Below, piece by piece: positions 52,300 to 61,645 of a stretch of DNA of 64,000 nucleotides. The stretch's first letter is position 1, and each line of letters opens with the position of its first letter. Origin of the DNA: Collimonas fungivorans Ter331 (GTDB taxonomy: Bacteria; Pseudomonadota; Gammaproteobacteria; Burkholderiales; Burkholderiaceae_D). The stretch covers positions 1,240,001 to 1,304,000 of the forward strand of contig NC_015856.1 in the NCBI RefSeq assembly GCF_000221045.1, given 5' to 3'. Below the pieces are notes generated by a model. The model searched no databases. It was not told where the DNA came from and was given only the letters and a program-made list of their open reading frames with translations. Made by a program: the position numbers and the translations under genes.

Positions 52300-52596
52300 T
52301 TATTCGCGCGAACGTTCATGGAACTGCAGCGGCTGTTCGTCCGCCGCCGAGGTCGGACTGCAGCCGGTGGCGCACGTGCCGCATCCGCTATCGCATCCTC
52401 CCGCCGCGGCTTGCGGCTGCAAACGCTTGCCGATCGCGCGCAATGTTGCGGGGCGTGAGGAGGCGCTCAGGGAACTGGCCAACGCTCCCTGCCAGCGCTG
52501 GCTGGTAGCCGGCATCAGCCGCCGGCAGGCATAGACCAGGCTGGCGGCTACGGCGACGCCGATCACGATGGCCTGGATCACGAGAAACGGCGTCAT
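52300..52596 (-). CDS. Small Cys-rich membrane protein linked to FeoB
   Basis: The 98-residue product has one N-terminal membrane helix (residues ~4-24) and a Cys-rich segment CDSGCGTCATGC near residue 69. Its start overlaps the feoB stop (ATGA). Similar short Cys proteins follow feoB in many proteobacteria (DUF6587 type) and probably help iron(II) handling; the function is not proven. Confidence 0.72.
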   Translation of the reverse strand: MTPFLVIQAIVIGVAVAASLVYACRRLMPATSQRWQGALASSLSASSRPATLRAIGKRLQPQAAAGGCDSGCGTCATGCSPTSAADEQPLQFHERSRE

Positions 52597-54431
52597 GTCA
52601 GCAACCTCGTGATCTGATAGGTGAGGAAAGCCGCCAGGTAAGCCAGGCCGAACAGGTAGGCGGTGGCGACCGCAACGATCTTCCAGGAATTGGTTTCACG
52701 CCGCATCACCGCCAGCGTCGACATGCATTGCGGCGCAAACACATACCAGGCCAGCAGCGACAATGCAGTCGCCAACGACCACTGATGCGCAATCACCTGC
52801 CCGAGCTGCGACGCGATCGCGTCTTCGCTGCCGGACATGGCATACACGGTTCCCAGCGCCGATACGGCCACTTCGCGCGCCGCCATGCCGGGCACCAGCG
52901 CAATGCAGATCTGCCAGTTAAAGCCGATAGGGGCAAACACGTATTCCAGCAAATGGCCGATGCGGCCGGCCAGGCTGTAGTCGATGGCAGGCAAGGTTGC
53001 GCCCGGCGGCGGGCCGGGGAAGGTCGACAGGAACCACAGCAGAACCGTGAGCGAGAGGATGATGGTGGTGACCCGGCGCAAGAAAATCAGCGCCCGTTCC
53101 CACAGGCCGATGGCGATATTGCGGGCGCCGGGCAAACGGTAGGACGGCAGTTCCATCAGCAAGGCATGTTCGCTCTTGTCCTTGCGCACGCGCTTGATGA
53201 TCCAGGAGACGGCCAGCGCGCTGACGATGCCGGCCACGTACAGCACGAACAGCACGATGCCCTGCATGTTGAACAGGCCCCACACGCCGCGGTTCGGAAT
53301 GAAGGCGGCGATCAGCAAGGTGTACACGGGAAGCCGTGCCGAGCACGTCATCAGCGGCGCCACTAGGATGGTGGTCAGGCGGTCGCGCGGGTCCTGGATG
53401 CTGCGGGTGGCCATGATGCCGGGAATCGCGCAGGCGAAACTCGACAGCAGCGGGATGAAGGAACGGCCGGTGAGTCCGGCCTTGAACATCATGCGGTCGA
53501 GCAGGAAGGCGGCGCGCGGCAGGTAGCCGGATTCTTCCAGCACCAGGATAAAGAAAAACAGGATCAGGATCTGCGGCAGGAACACCAGCACCGTGCCCAG
53601 ACCGCCGAAGATGCCGTCGCTGATCAGGCTGCGCAGCAGGCTCTCAGGCAGGGCCGCAGCAACCCAGGCGCCGACGGCGCCGACGCCGGCCTGGATGCCT
53701 TCCATCAGCGGCTGCGCCCAGGAAAAAACCGCCTGGAAAATGAAAAACATGATGGCCGCCAGCAGCGCCAGCCCGAACACCGGATGCAGCACCCAGCGGT
53801 CGATGGCGTCGTCGATCATCGATGTATTGCGTGGCATGGTGACGGCTGCCGCCAGCATGGCGCGCACCTGGGCATGCAAATCGTCGTCGACGCCGCCGGT
53901 TGCCGGCGCCGGTGCGCCCGCCTGGTCCAAATGCTGGATCAGTTCGCGTGCGCCGCCGCTGCGCACCGCCACGGTTTCAATCACAGGAATGCCAAGGCGG
54001 CGCTGCAGCTCTTCGCGGTCGATGGTGATGCCGCGTTTGCGGGCGGCGTCCATCATGTTCAATGCCAGCACCATGGGCCGGCCCAGCCGCTTGACTTCGA
54101 GCACGAAGCGCAGGTGCAGGCGCAGGTTGGTTGCGTCGGCGACGCAGACTACCAGGTCCGGCAGGGCTTCGCCCGGCATCTGGCCGAGGCAGACCTTGCG
54201 GGTGATCATCTCGTCCGGGCTGGTTGCTTCCAGGCTGTACGCGCCCGGCAGGTCGAGCAGCTGGAACGCGCGCCCGGAAGGTGCGGTGAAGCGGCCTTCC
54301 TTGCGTTCCACCGTGACGCCGGCGTAGTTCGCCACTTTCTGGCGGCTGCCGGTCAGCTGGTTGAACAGGGCGGTCTTGCCGCAGTTGGGGTTGCCGACCA
54401 AGGCAATGCGGAGGGAGGATGCGCTAGACAT
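52593..54431 (-). CDS. feoB: Ferrous iron transport protein B
   Basis: Inner-membrane iron(II) transporter with a cytoplasmic G domain. The 612-residue product starts with GNPNCGKTALFNQLTG (G1, ~13), LLDLPGAYSLEA (G3, ~58) and LNMMDAA (G4, ~123). Gate motifs are visible: ILEESGYLPRAAF-type segment (~300) and CAIPGIMATRSI (~336), and a second similar gate near 520. It is shorter than E. coli FeoB (773), as in the betaproteobacterial type. The gene follows feoA by 11 bases. Confidence 0.95.
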   Translation of the reverse strand: MSSASSLRIALVGNPNCGKTALFNQLTGSRQKVANYAGVTVERKEGRFTAPSGRAFQLLDLPGAYSLEATSPDEMITRKVCLGQMPGEALPDLVVCVADATNLRLHLRFVLEVKRLGRPMVLALNMMDAARKRGITIDREELQRRLGIPVIETVAVRSGGARELIQHLDQAGAPAPATGGVDDDLHAQVRAMLAAAVTMPRNTSMIDDAIDRWVLHPVFGLALLAAIMFFIFQAVFSWAQPLMEGIQAGVGAVGAWVAAALPESLLRSLISDGIFGGLGTVLVFLPQILILFFFILVLEESGYLPRAAFLLDRMMFKAGLTGRSFIPLLSSFACAIPGIMATRSIQDPRDRLTTILVAPLMTCSARLPVYTLLIAAFIPNRGVWGLFNMQGIVLFVLYVAGIVSALAVSWIIKRVRKDKSEHALLMELPSYRLPGARNIAIGLWERALIFLRRVTTIILSLTVLLWFLSTFPGPPPGATLPAIDYSLAGRIGHLLEYVFAPIGFNWQICIALVPGMAAREVAVSALGTVYAMSGSEDAIASQLGQVIAHQWSLATALSLLAWYVFAPQCMSTLAVMRRETNSWKIVAVATAYLFGLAYLAAFLTYQITRLLT

Positions 54432-54442
54432 GATGCCGGGAT

Positions 54443-54691
54443 TCAGGAGGCTGGATTAGCAGGGTTGACGTGGACTCGGTGCGCTTCGGCGCGACGCAGG
54501 GCAAAACGGGTGAAACCGATCTGTATCATCAGCGGATCGGCGCCGACCGGGCCGCGCGCCACCAGGCTCACGGCTTCGCCATGGACGAAACCAAGCTCGC
54601 GCAAGCGTTTGGCGATCGGGTCCAGCTCCAGCACGTCCTCTACATATTCAATCACTGCGGGCGTAAACGGCGTCAAATCACAAAGTCTCAT
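54443..54691 (-). CDS. feoA: Ferrous iron transport protein A
   Basis: Small SH3-like cytoplasmic partner of FeoB. The 82-residue product has MRLCDLTPF, RLRELGFVHGEAVSLVARGPVGADPLMIQIG and FALRRAEAHRV, the FeoA pattern. I chose ATG 54691 because the longer frame (to 54730) runs into the Fur box. Confidence 0.93.
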   Translation of the reverse strand: MRLCDLTPFTPAVIEYVEDVLELDPIAKRLRELGFVHGEAVSLVARGPVGADPLMIQIGFTRFALRRAEAHRVHVNPANPAS

Positions 54692-54706
54692 ACAAAAGCC
54701 ATGATC

Positions 54707-54725
54707 AATAATGATTCTCATTATA
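54707..54725 (-). promoter_or_regulatory. Fur box upstream of feoAB
   Basis: On the minus strand TATAATGAGAATCATTATT matches the 19-bp Fur consensus GATAATGATAATCATTATC at 16 positions. It lies 16 bases upstream of the feoA ATG, so iron-loaded Fur should repress the operon. Confidence 0.88.
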
Positions 54726-55005
54726 TACATTCATGGCTGCGGCTTGGCGAACAAAACAAGGGCAGACCTGCTGGTTAGGCCTCATTCTTGCTAGGTTTTT
54801 TGCTTATCTTGCCTGGATGCCACTTTATTGCCTTGCTGATTGGAAAAATAATATAGCTTGCTTGACAGTATTGCTCTCTTTGCGTTTTACTTGGCGCAAT
54901 TTTCTGCACCGCAACAAATTCTCCGATGATTTTCGGTAGCGCTAACATCGGATGTGTCGAATTTTGCAATGAAATAATTTATCTAAACGAACAATCGGAT
55001 TCCGC
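54726..55005. other. Gap between feoA and the binding-protein gene
   Basis: AT-rich, no gene seen. It should contain the feoAB promoter on the minus strand and the promoter of the next gene on the plus strand, but I cannot place their boxes with confidence. Confidence 0.4.
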
Positions 55006-56136
55006 ATGCGACTTCATAAAATTCTTGTCCTGTCATCCTTGCTGCTGGCAAGCGCATTCTGCCGCGCAGAGAGCGGCGTCACCGCCACTACCATCACTCT
55101 GGGCCAATCGGCTGCGTTCAGCGGTCCTGCCAAGGAACTCGGCAAAGGCATGCATGACGGCGCGCAAGCGTATTTCGACCAGGTCAACGCCAGCGGCGGC
55201 GTGTTCGGCAGGAAAATCATCCTCAAGACCCTGGACGACGGTTATGAGCCGGACCGGGCGGCGGCGAATACCCGGCAGTTCATCGAACAGGACGACGTGC
55301 TGGCCTTGTTCGGTTATGTCGGCACGCCGACTTCGAACGCCTCGATTCCAATCTTGACCAAGGCCAAGGTGCCGTTCTTCGCGCCGTTTACCGGCGCCCA
55401 GTCGCTGCGCGAACCGTTCAACCGAAACATCTTCAATATCCGCGCCAGCTATTTCGCCGAGACTGAAAAAATCGTGCAGCAGATCACCACCTTGTCGTTG
55501 AAGAAGATTGCGGTCTTTTATCAGAACGATGCCTATGGCAAGGCCGGCCTGGAAGGCGTGACGCGGGCGCTGAAGAAGCGCGGCATCGAGGTTGCCGGGC
55601 TGGGCACGGTCGAGCGCAACAGCGTGGATGTCAGCGCCGCTGTCGCCAAGATCCGCCAAAGCCAGCCGCAGACGGTGATCATGGTCTCGGCCTACAACTC
55701 CAGCGCAGCCTTCATCAAAGCCATGATTGCGGCCGGCAGCCCGCCGTCGTTCTGGAATATTTCCTTCGTCGGCAGCCAGCAGCTGGTGAATGCGCTGGGC
55801 AAGGACGCCAGCGGGGTGCAGATTGCGCAAGTGATGCCGGCCCCTTGGGATGAAGTCAACGGCATCGTCAAGGAATACCGCAAGTACTACCTGCAAGACG
55901 GCAAGAGAGAATGGGATTACGTCAGCATGGAAGGCTTCATCGCGGCCAAGGTGCTGGTGGAAGGCCTCAAGCGCGCCGGCAGCAGCCTGTCGCGCGAGAG
56001 CCTGGTCAAGGCCTTGGAAACCATCAATCACTATGACGCCGGCGGTTATTTTGTCACCTTCAGCCCGAGCAGCCACAACGGCTCGGAATTCGTCGACCTG
56101 ACCATGGTCGCCAAGAGCGGCAGGTTCCTGCACTGA
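55006..56136 (+). CDS. Periplasmic binding protein, branched-chain amino acid type (orphan)
   Basis: The 376-residue product has a signal peptide (MRLHKILVLSSLLLASAFCRA) and the LivJ/type I binding fold: ITLGQSAAFSGPAKELGKGMHDGAQAYFDQVNA (~26) and GRKIILKTLDDGYEPDRAAANTRQFIEQ (~65), KIAVFYQNDAYGKAGLEGV (~167). No permease or ATPase genes are near, so it may serve a remote transporter or act as a sensor or scavenging receptor. It stands between the iron operon and a pseudogene. Confidence 0.87.
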   Translation: MRLHKILVLSSLLLASAFCRAESGVTATTITLGQSAAFSGPAKELGKGMHDGAQAYFDQVNASGGVFGRKIILKTLDDGYEPDRAAANTRQFIEQDDVLALFGYVGTPTSNASIPILTKAKVPFFAPFTGAQSLREPFNRNIFNIRASYFAETEKIVQQITTLSLKKIAVFYQNDAYGKAGLEGVTRALKKRGIEVAGLGTVERNSVDVSAAVAKIRQSQPQTVIMVSAYNSSAAFIKAMIAAGSPPSFWNISFVGSQQLVNALGKDASGVQIAQVMPAPWDEVNGIVKEYRKYYLQDGKREWDYVSMEGFIAAKVLVEGLKRAGSSLSRESLVKALETINHYDAGGYFVTFSPSSHNGSEFVDLTMVAKSGRFLH

Positions 56137-56137
56137 T

Positions 56138-57330
56138 TTATCCAGCGTCCGCCATGACCACGTGTTTTATTTCCTGAAACGCGTGCGGGCCCCAGGGGCC
56201 GAGTGCGCGGCCCAGGCTGCTTTTTTTCATGCCGCCCCATGACGCCTGCGGAAAAATCACCTGCGGGCTGTTGACCCAGACCAGGCCTACCTCCAGCGCC
56301 GCCGACACGCGGCTGGCGCGCGCGCTATCCGACGTCAGTACGGTCGCCACCAGGCCGTACTCGCTTTGATTGGCGACTGCAATCGCTTCCTGTTCGTTGT
56401 CGAAGCTGTTGATGCACAGTACCGGACCAAAGATTTCCTCACGCCAGAGCGGGCTGTCGCAGGGCACATCGACGAAGATCGTCGGTGCCACAAAATATCC
56501 CTTGGGCATGTCTGGCGGTTGCGTGCCGCCGGTAAGCAGCTTGAGTCCGGCGGCCACTCCCTGCTGGATGTATTGCTGCACTTTCTGATGCTGCCGGCGG
56601 CTGCTCAAGGGACCCATTTGGGTTGCGGGATCCATCGGATCGCCAACCTTGATCGATTCGACGCGCTGTTTGAGGCGCGCCGTGAAATCCTGGGCAATGC
56701 TGCGTTCAACCAGCAGCCGCGAGGTGGCCGAGCACATTTGTCCGGCGTTGAAAAATATCCCGCCGCAGACAATCTCCAGCGCCAGTTCGATAACGGCGTC
56801 GGCAAACACCAGCGCCGCCGATTTTCCGCCCAGCTCCAGGCTGATCCGCTTGAGGTCGTCAGCCGCTGTTTTCATCACCGTCTGGCCGACTGCGGTGCTG
56901 CCGGTGAAGGAAACCTTGCGTACCGCCGGATGGGAAACCAGCGGCGTGCCGGCCTCGGCGTCGCTGGTGACCAGGTTGAAGACGCCAGCCGGCAATCCGG
57001 CCTGATCGATGATCGCCGCCAGCGCCAGCTCCGGCAATGGCGTTATCTCCGATGGCTTGAGCACGACCGTGCAGCCGGCCGCGAGTGCCGGCGCCACTTT
57101 CCGTGTGGTGGTCACCATCGGAAAATTTCAAGGCCCGATCAGGGCCGCGACGCCGCACGGTTCATGTCGCAGCGTTGCGCTAAAGGCGGCGCCGGGCAGG
57201 GCCACGGGCTGGTCCTGATGGTCATCAAGTTGTATCGCACGCCGGCACGGCGATGGCAGCGCCTGCAAAACCTCTGCAATATTTCCCGGTTTCAAGGATA
57301 TGGATTGGACGCCCATTGTTAACCTGATGG
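56138..57330 (-). pseudogene. Aldehyde dehydrogenase, 5'-truncated and with an in-frame stop
   Basis: From about 57300 the minus strand reads ALPGAAFSATLRHEPCGVAALIGP, then TGA (57128-57130), then NFPMVTTTRKVAPALAAGC and on in the same frame to the stop at 56138. The stop replaces the Trp of the conserved PWNFP motif (TGG to TGA). Downstream the catalytic residues are intact: LELGGKS (Glu) and NAGQMCSATSR (Cys), and the end is normal. The first ~110 residues of the family (about 480) are missing. A shorter product from ATG 57118 would lack part of the NAD fold and is unlikely to work. The best match by eye is the betaine-aldehyde dehydrogenase branch. Confidence 0.85.
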
Positions 57331-57656
57331 GCTTAGGCACCTGAGGTTGCCGGTGGCTCTGCATGAAACCGGCAGGCAATAAAAATTAACCAAGAGAAAT
57401 AGTTAAATCAGCTTTGTTTTCTTCAGGAAAGAGTAGGTGTGCATTTAACGTCATTGGACGGTTAAATATTGTTAATTTGTGTCAACGATAGTTAAAGATT
57501 GAGTTTTTTAGTGGTTTCATAAGCCTCTTGCTTTTACTCTTTGCTTGCGTGCTGCCGCCGGATTTAACAAACCGGTGAATGTATAGCGCAGGGTTAACCG
57601 ACTGGACCTGGACAAGCGATTTCCAAAAGAAAAAAGATTTGCCAAGAGGCAATTCG
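57331..57656. other. AT-rich intergenic stretch
   Basis: No gene is visible. The stretch 57400-57550 is clearly AT-rich with several GTTAA steps and may hold the promoter of the gene that starts at 57657. Confidence 0.4.
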
Positions 57657-58166
57657 ATGCGCCTGCTCCATGTTCAACAATCAAAGAGTAAACAGATGCA
57701 GAAAATTGATGGCGTTCTTCGAGATGATCAGTGGGAGAAACTGGAACCTCTGCTGGTCGGGCGGCCAGGGGATTCCGGGATGTGCGGCCGCGACAATCGT
57801 CTGTTCATGGAAGCGGTGTTATGGGTTGCGCTGAAATCCGGCTCATGGAGCAATCTGTCGCCCGAATTCGGCCGCTGGAGGACCAGCTACATGCGGTTCC
57901 GGCGCTGGACCAAGGCCGACGTCTGGCGGCGCCTGGCTGAAAACCTGGTCGACGACCAGGAGCTGCAAGTCATGCTGGGAGCGATTGTCGACCTTGGCGA
58001 CGAACATACCCGCCTGAATACGGAAAGATCGATCCGGCGCACCAATGTGAAAATTTATGGACGGGCCCTGGCTTCCGCCGCGGGCGCCAACGTAAAACCG
58101 GTGCGCGCCGACGAATTGTCTTCGTCGTGGGTGTGGCTGGTCACCAATGACAGCCCGACCGGCTGA
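57657..58166 (+). CDS. Stand-alone transposase-N-terminal-like (DUF4096) protein
   Basis: The 169-residue product has the N-terminal domain of IS5/IS1182-type transposases: LRDDQWEKLEPLLVGRPGDSG, CGRDNRLFMEAVLWVALKSGSW, LSPEFGRWRTSYMRFRRWTKADVWRRL. No DDE catalytic domain follows, and no remnant of one is seen downstream; instead the C-terminal ~70 residues are a different sequence ending SSSWVWLVTNDSPTG. AAGAGG precedes ATG 57657. It may be a domesticated DNA-binding protein controlling the polysaccharide genes downstream, rather than a dead IS. Alternative start: 57696. Confidence 0.65.
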   Translation: MRLLHVQQSKSKQMQKIDGVLRDDQWEKLEPLLVGRPGDSGMCGRDNRLFMEAVLWVALKSGSWSNLSPEFGRWRTSYMRFRRWTKADVWRRLAENLVDDQELQVMLGAIVDLGDEHTRLNTERSIRRTNVKIYGRALASAAGANVKPVRADELSSSWVWLVTNDSPTG

Positions 58167-58567
58167 TCTTCAATAGAAAAACTGCCGGTTGCTGGCGCTC
58201 CCCGCGCTACGTTCTCATGCAACCGGTATCATCCGGCGCCCGCAGCCTATGCTGGAGTGTGTTGGTATTTTGCAATCTTCCCCTCCTCTAAGTTACATAG
58301 AGACACAATAGGGTTCCTGCTCTAAAGCCGCGCCTCATCGCACTACCGCCGTGCGGTATCAGGTATTATCGGCAACCATAGGGGCAGTGTTTGATAGGAA
58401 ACTTTCTGAGCGATACGCCACACGGCTGCCGCTGCGCCTCCTCTATACATAACAAAGAATGGCCCTTGCTAAGGGGCTGAGACAAGTCTGGACAGTAATA
58501 TGCCAAAGCCGCTGGCGGCTGGGGCATTGGTTTGGGCGATTAACATTCGATTAAAAGTACGATTTTG
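58167..58567 (+). promoter_or_regulatory. 400-base leader upstream of the glycosyltransferase genes
   Basis: No gene is visible. Short GC-rich inverted repeats occur (CCGC-TGGC-GG at 58511-58520 among others). It probably holds a long 5' leader or promoter for the polysaccharide locus. I could not identify a promoter, operator or known riboswitch with confidence. Confidence 0.4.
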
Positions 58568-60214
58568 ATGAATTTCATTCTGTATTCGGATATTGGCGAA
58601 AGCACGATCGATAAAAGCCTTGGTTTGCCAGAGTACAGCTATTACTTTGTCTTAAAAGCTTTTCGCACCGTTTTGGCCGAGCTCGGCACGGTTACATTGG
58701 TGCGGCACCCGGAAACCGAAGTCGACCCGCTGTTTGAAGAATGCCGGCAGCGCGGCGAAGAATGCGTGTTCCTTTCCTTTTCCCCGCCGAACAAGACCCA
58801 GATCGACCTCGAGTGCCCGACGGTGTCGGTGTTCGCCTGGGAGTACAGCAATATTCCCGATGAGATGTGGGACGACGATATCCGCAACGACTGGCGCGTG
58901 GTGTTTGCCCGCCATGGCCGAGCGATCACCTTGTCCAGCTATACCGCGCGGGTTGTCAAAGAGGCGATGGGCGCGGCATTTCCGGTGCTGGCGGCGCCAG
59001 CGCCGTTGTGGGAACAGTTTGCCGGCGCCCGCTCGCGGTTTGGTGCTAAATTGCCGCCCGGAGAAAGCGTGCTGCAGCTGCGCGGCACCGTGATCGACAG
59101 CCATCTGCTGGGTTTGTCGGCAGACGGCCTGATCGCCCACATCACCTTCCCCGAGGCGGAGGATGAGGAAGAGCTGCTATCACCGCCGCGCGCACCTGCG
59201 CCGGAACCGGCATCCGAACTGCCGCCGCAGTTGGCGCCCGAACCCCAAGTCCAGCCTGAGTCCGTGGCGCCAGCCAAAAACCTGCGTTACCGGCTGGCGG
59301 TCACCAAACGCCATCTGCTGACGTGGTATCGCGAAGCATTGCGCGACCTGCTGCCTTTATGGCTAGCCAGGGCAGTGGCGGTCAGCGGACGCAGCGGCAA
59401 CGCCATGGCGCGCGCCATTATGGGTTATGAACGCCGCACGGCTCCGCAGCTGGAGTTGCCGGTCGAGCCGCCGCAATCCCCAGCACTGCCACCTGCACAG
59501 CCGGAACCGCCGCCGGTGCCGGTAATTGAGCCTGGCCAGGTGCTCGAGCCTGAAGCAGTGGTCAATCTGGACGGGGTGGTCTACACCTCTATCCTCAGCC
59601 CCAAGGATGGCCGCAAGAACTGGTTCGACATGGTGACTGCATTCTGCTGGACTTTTCGCGATGTCGAAGACGCGACGCTGGTGCTGAAGATGAACGAGCG
59701 CGACCTGTCGCGCTATCACAATACCTTGCTGACCTTGCTGTCGCAGCTGGCGCCGTTCAAGTGCCGGGTCCTTACCTTGCATGCCTACCTGGACGACCCG
59801 ACTTACGAAGAACTGATCGGAGCCACCAGTTATTACGTCAACACCTCCTTGTGTGAAGGCTTGTGCTTGCCGCTGATGGAGTTCATGTGCTGCGGCAAAC
59901 CGGTGATTGCGCCGCAGCATACGGCGATGGAAGACTATATCGACGATCGCGCTGCCTTCGTCATCAAGTCCGGCCTCGAACACAATGTCTGGCCGAACGA
60001 TCCGCGCGACCTGTTCCGCACCTTGCGCTACCGTCTCGACTGGGAGTCGATCTGTACGGCATACAAAGATAGCTATCGGATAGCAAAACAGCAGCCCGAG
60101 ACATACCTGGAAATGAGCAGGCACGCCATGGCGCGCCTGGAGTCCTTCAGCTCGGGCGCAGTCGTGAAAGAACAGTTGCGCAGTTTCTTTCAGCAGGCAG
60201 GGGCCGCCAGATGA
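58568..60214 (+). CDS. Glycosyltransferase (GT-B, GT4-like) with a Pro-rich insert
   Basis: The 548-residue product has an N-terminal half starting NFILYSDIGES and LGLPEYSYYFVLKAF, and a C-terminal GT4-like donor domain with NTSLCEGLCLPLMEFMCCGKPVIAP (~430-455), the E-x7-E motif for nucleotide sugar. Between them (about residues 200-330) is a Pro/Glu-rich insert with an embedded basic amphipathic stretch (LRYRLAVTKRHLLTWYREALRDLLPLWL) that the paralogue next door lacks. The insert could be a membrane-binding or partner-binding linker. It likely adds a sugar in surface-polysaccharide assembly. Confidence 0.85.
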   Translation: MNFILYSDIGESTIDKSLGLPEYSYYFVLKAFRTVLAELGTVTLVRHPETEVDPLFEECRQRGEECVFLSFSPPNKTQIDLECPTVSVFAWEYSNIPDEMWDDDIRNDWRVVFARHGRAITLSSYTARVVKEAMGAAFPVLAAPAPLWEQFAGARSRFGAKLPPGESVLQLRGTVIDSHLLGLSADGLIAHITFPEAEDEEELLSPPRAPAPEPASELPPQLAPEPQVQPESVAPAKNLRYRLAVTKRHLLTWYREALRDLLPLWLARAVAVSGRSGNAMARAIMGYERRTAPQLELPVEPPQSPALPPAQPEPPPVPVIEPGQVLEPEAVVNLDGVVYTSILSPKDGRKNWFDMVTAFCWTFRDVEDATLVLKMNERDLSRYHNTLLTLLSQLAPFKCRVLTLHAYLDDPTYEELIGATSYYVNTSLCEGLCLPLMEFMCCGKPVIAPQHTAMEDYIDDRAAFVIKSGLEHNVWPNDPRDLFRTLRYRLDWESICTAYKDSYRIAKQQPETYLEMSRHAMARLESFSSGAVVKEQLRSFFQQAGAAR

Positions 60215-61536
60215 TTATCATTATTTATTCAGAGACCAACGCCGGCTCGATTGCTTCCAATCTCGGCTTGCCCGAATACAGTTACTACTTCGTCCTGAAG
60301 GAATTCAGGCCGGTGCTGGAACAGCTTGGCATCGTGGTGGCCGTCAGCGACCCTGCACGCGAAGTGGATGAAATCTACCGGAATGCCCTGGCGCATGGCG
60401 AGTCCTGCGTCTTCCTGTCGTTTTCGCCGCCGCACAAAACCGTGGTCGACCTGGCCTGTCCGACCATCCCGGTATTTGCCTGGGAATTCAGCACGCTGCC
60501 CAATGAAACCTGGTTTGGTGAGCCGCGGCACGACTGGCGTTATGTGTTCGACAAAGTCGGCGCTGCGATTACACACTCTGCATTTACCGCCGATACGGTG
60601 CGGCAGGCGATGACGCCGGAATTCCCGGTGGCGTCTATCCCGGCGCCGGTCTGGGACCGGTTTGCCGCGATACGTAAAAGACTGTCGATTGCCAATCATC
60701 CCGACGGTGTCGACCTGCATGTCGCCGGCACCGTGATCGACAGCCGTACCGTCGATCTTTCCCCTTACAGCGTACCGCGCCGGCGCGATCCCAAGCCGAA
60801 CCTGGTGCGGCCACCGGTGCTGGCCCGGCGCGAGCCGGTCAAGGTCCATATCGATGGCGTGGTGTATACCTCGGTCTTCAATCCGTATGACGGACGCAAG
60901 AACTGGTACGACATGGTCAGCGCTTTCTGCTGGGCGTTCCGGGATGCCGAAGACGCCACGCTGGTGCTGAAACTGACTCACCACGATGTGCGCATCGGCA
61001 TCGACAACCTGTTAGAGAACGTCTATAAGCTGACGCCGTTCAAGTGCCGGATCCTGCTGATCCACGGCTATCTGAGCGATGCCGATTACGAGAGCCTGGT
61101 GTCTGCGACGACTTACGTCCTGAATACCTCGCATGGCGAAGGCCAGTGCCTGCCATTGATGGAGTTCATGTCCTGCGGCAAGCCGGCTATTGCGCCGCGC
61201 AACACCGCGATGGCCGACTATATCGATAACGAAAATGCTTTTGTGCTGGACTCCAGCACCGAACCCAGCCATTGGCCGCATGACCCGCGCCAGGCATACC
61301 GCACCCTGCGTTACCGCATAGACTGGGGCACGCTGCTGGCCGCCTATCAGGACAGTTATCGCGTCGCCAAGCAGGACCCGGACAGATATTGGCAGATGGC
61401 GGAACACGCAGTACGGCGCTTGCAGCGGCATTGCTCGCACGCCGTGACCAGAGAGCGCTTGCTTGCTTTCTTTGCGAACCATCCGCGGATGAATGGCAAC
61501 GGCGTTGCCAAGATGGTGGAAAAGGCCGGCGCATGA
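60211..61536 (+). CDS. Glycosyltransferase (GT-B, GT4-like), paralogue without insert
   Basis: The 441-residue product is a clear paralogue of the preceding one: LGLPEYSYYFVLKEF, CVFLSFSPPHKT, FAWEFSTLP, YDGRKNWYDMVSAFCWAFRD, and the donor motif NTSHGEGQCLPLMEFMSCGKPAIAP (~308-333). It overlaps the upstream gene by four bases (ATGA). The two probably act in sequence in the same pathway. The central linker is short here (residues ~185-210). Confidence 0.85.
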   Translation: MIIIIYSETNAGSIASNLGLPEYSYYFVLKEFRPVLEQLGIVVAVSDPAREVDEIYRNALAHGESCVFLSFSPPHKTVVDLACPTIPVFAWEFSTLPNETWFGEPRHDWRYVFDKVGAAITHSAFTADTVRQAMTPEFPVASIPAPVWDRFAAIRKRLSIANHPDGVDLHVAGTVIDSRTVDLSPYSVPRRRDPKPNLVRPPVLARREPVKVHIDGVVYTSVFNPYDGRKNWYDMVSAFCWAFRDAEDATLVLKLTHHDVRIGIDNLLENVYKLTPFKCRILLIHGYLSDADYESLVSATTYVLNTSHGEGQCLPLMEFMSCGKPAIAPRNTAMADYIDNENAFVLDSSTEPSHWPHDPRQAYRTLRYRIDWGTLLAAYQDSYRVAKQDPDRYWQMAEHAVRRLQRHCSHAVTRERLLAFFANHPRMNGNGVAKMVEKAGA

Positions 61537-61645
61537 AGAAAATTCTTGCCGACCGGCTGTGCCCGGCTGACCGCTGGCAGCAAGATCATGCGCCTGGCGA
61601 TCATCGCCCGCAAACTGGACGGTAGTCATCGGGAGCCGATCGCAC
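61537..61645 (+). other. Short gap with a possible gene remnant
   Basis: An ATG overlapping the glycosyltransferase stop (61533) opens a 30-residue frame, and in another frame MRLAIIARKLDGSH reads like the start of a further glycosyltransferase. Neither continues. A deleted gene is possible; the sequence is too short to decide. Confidence 0.3.

Noticed and set aside
58440-58500. GGGGCTGAGA string resembling part of a TPP riboswitch
   Set aside because: Only the short CTGAGA-like segment matches; the second conserved block and the pairing helices are not there, and the downstream genes have no link to thiamine.
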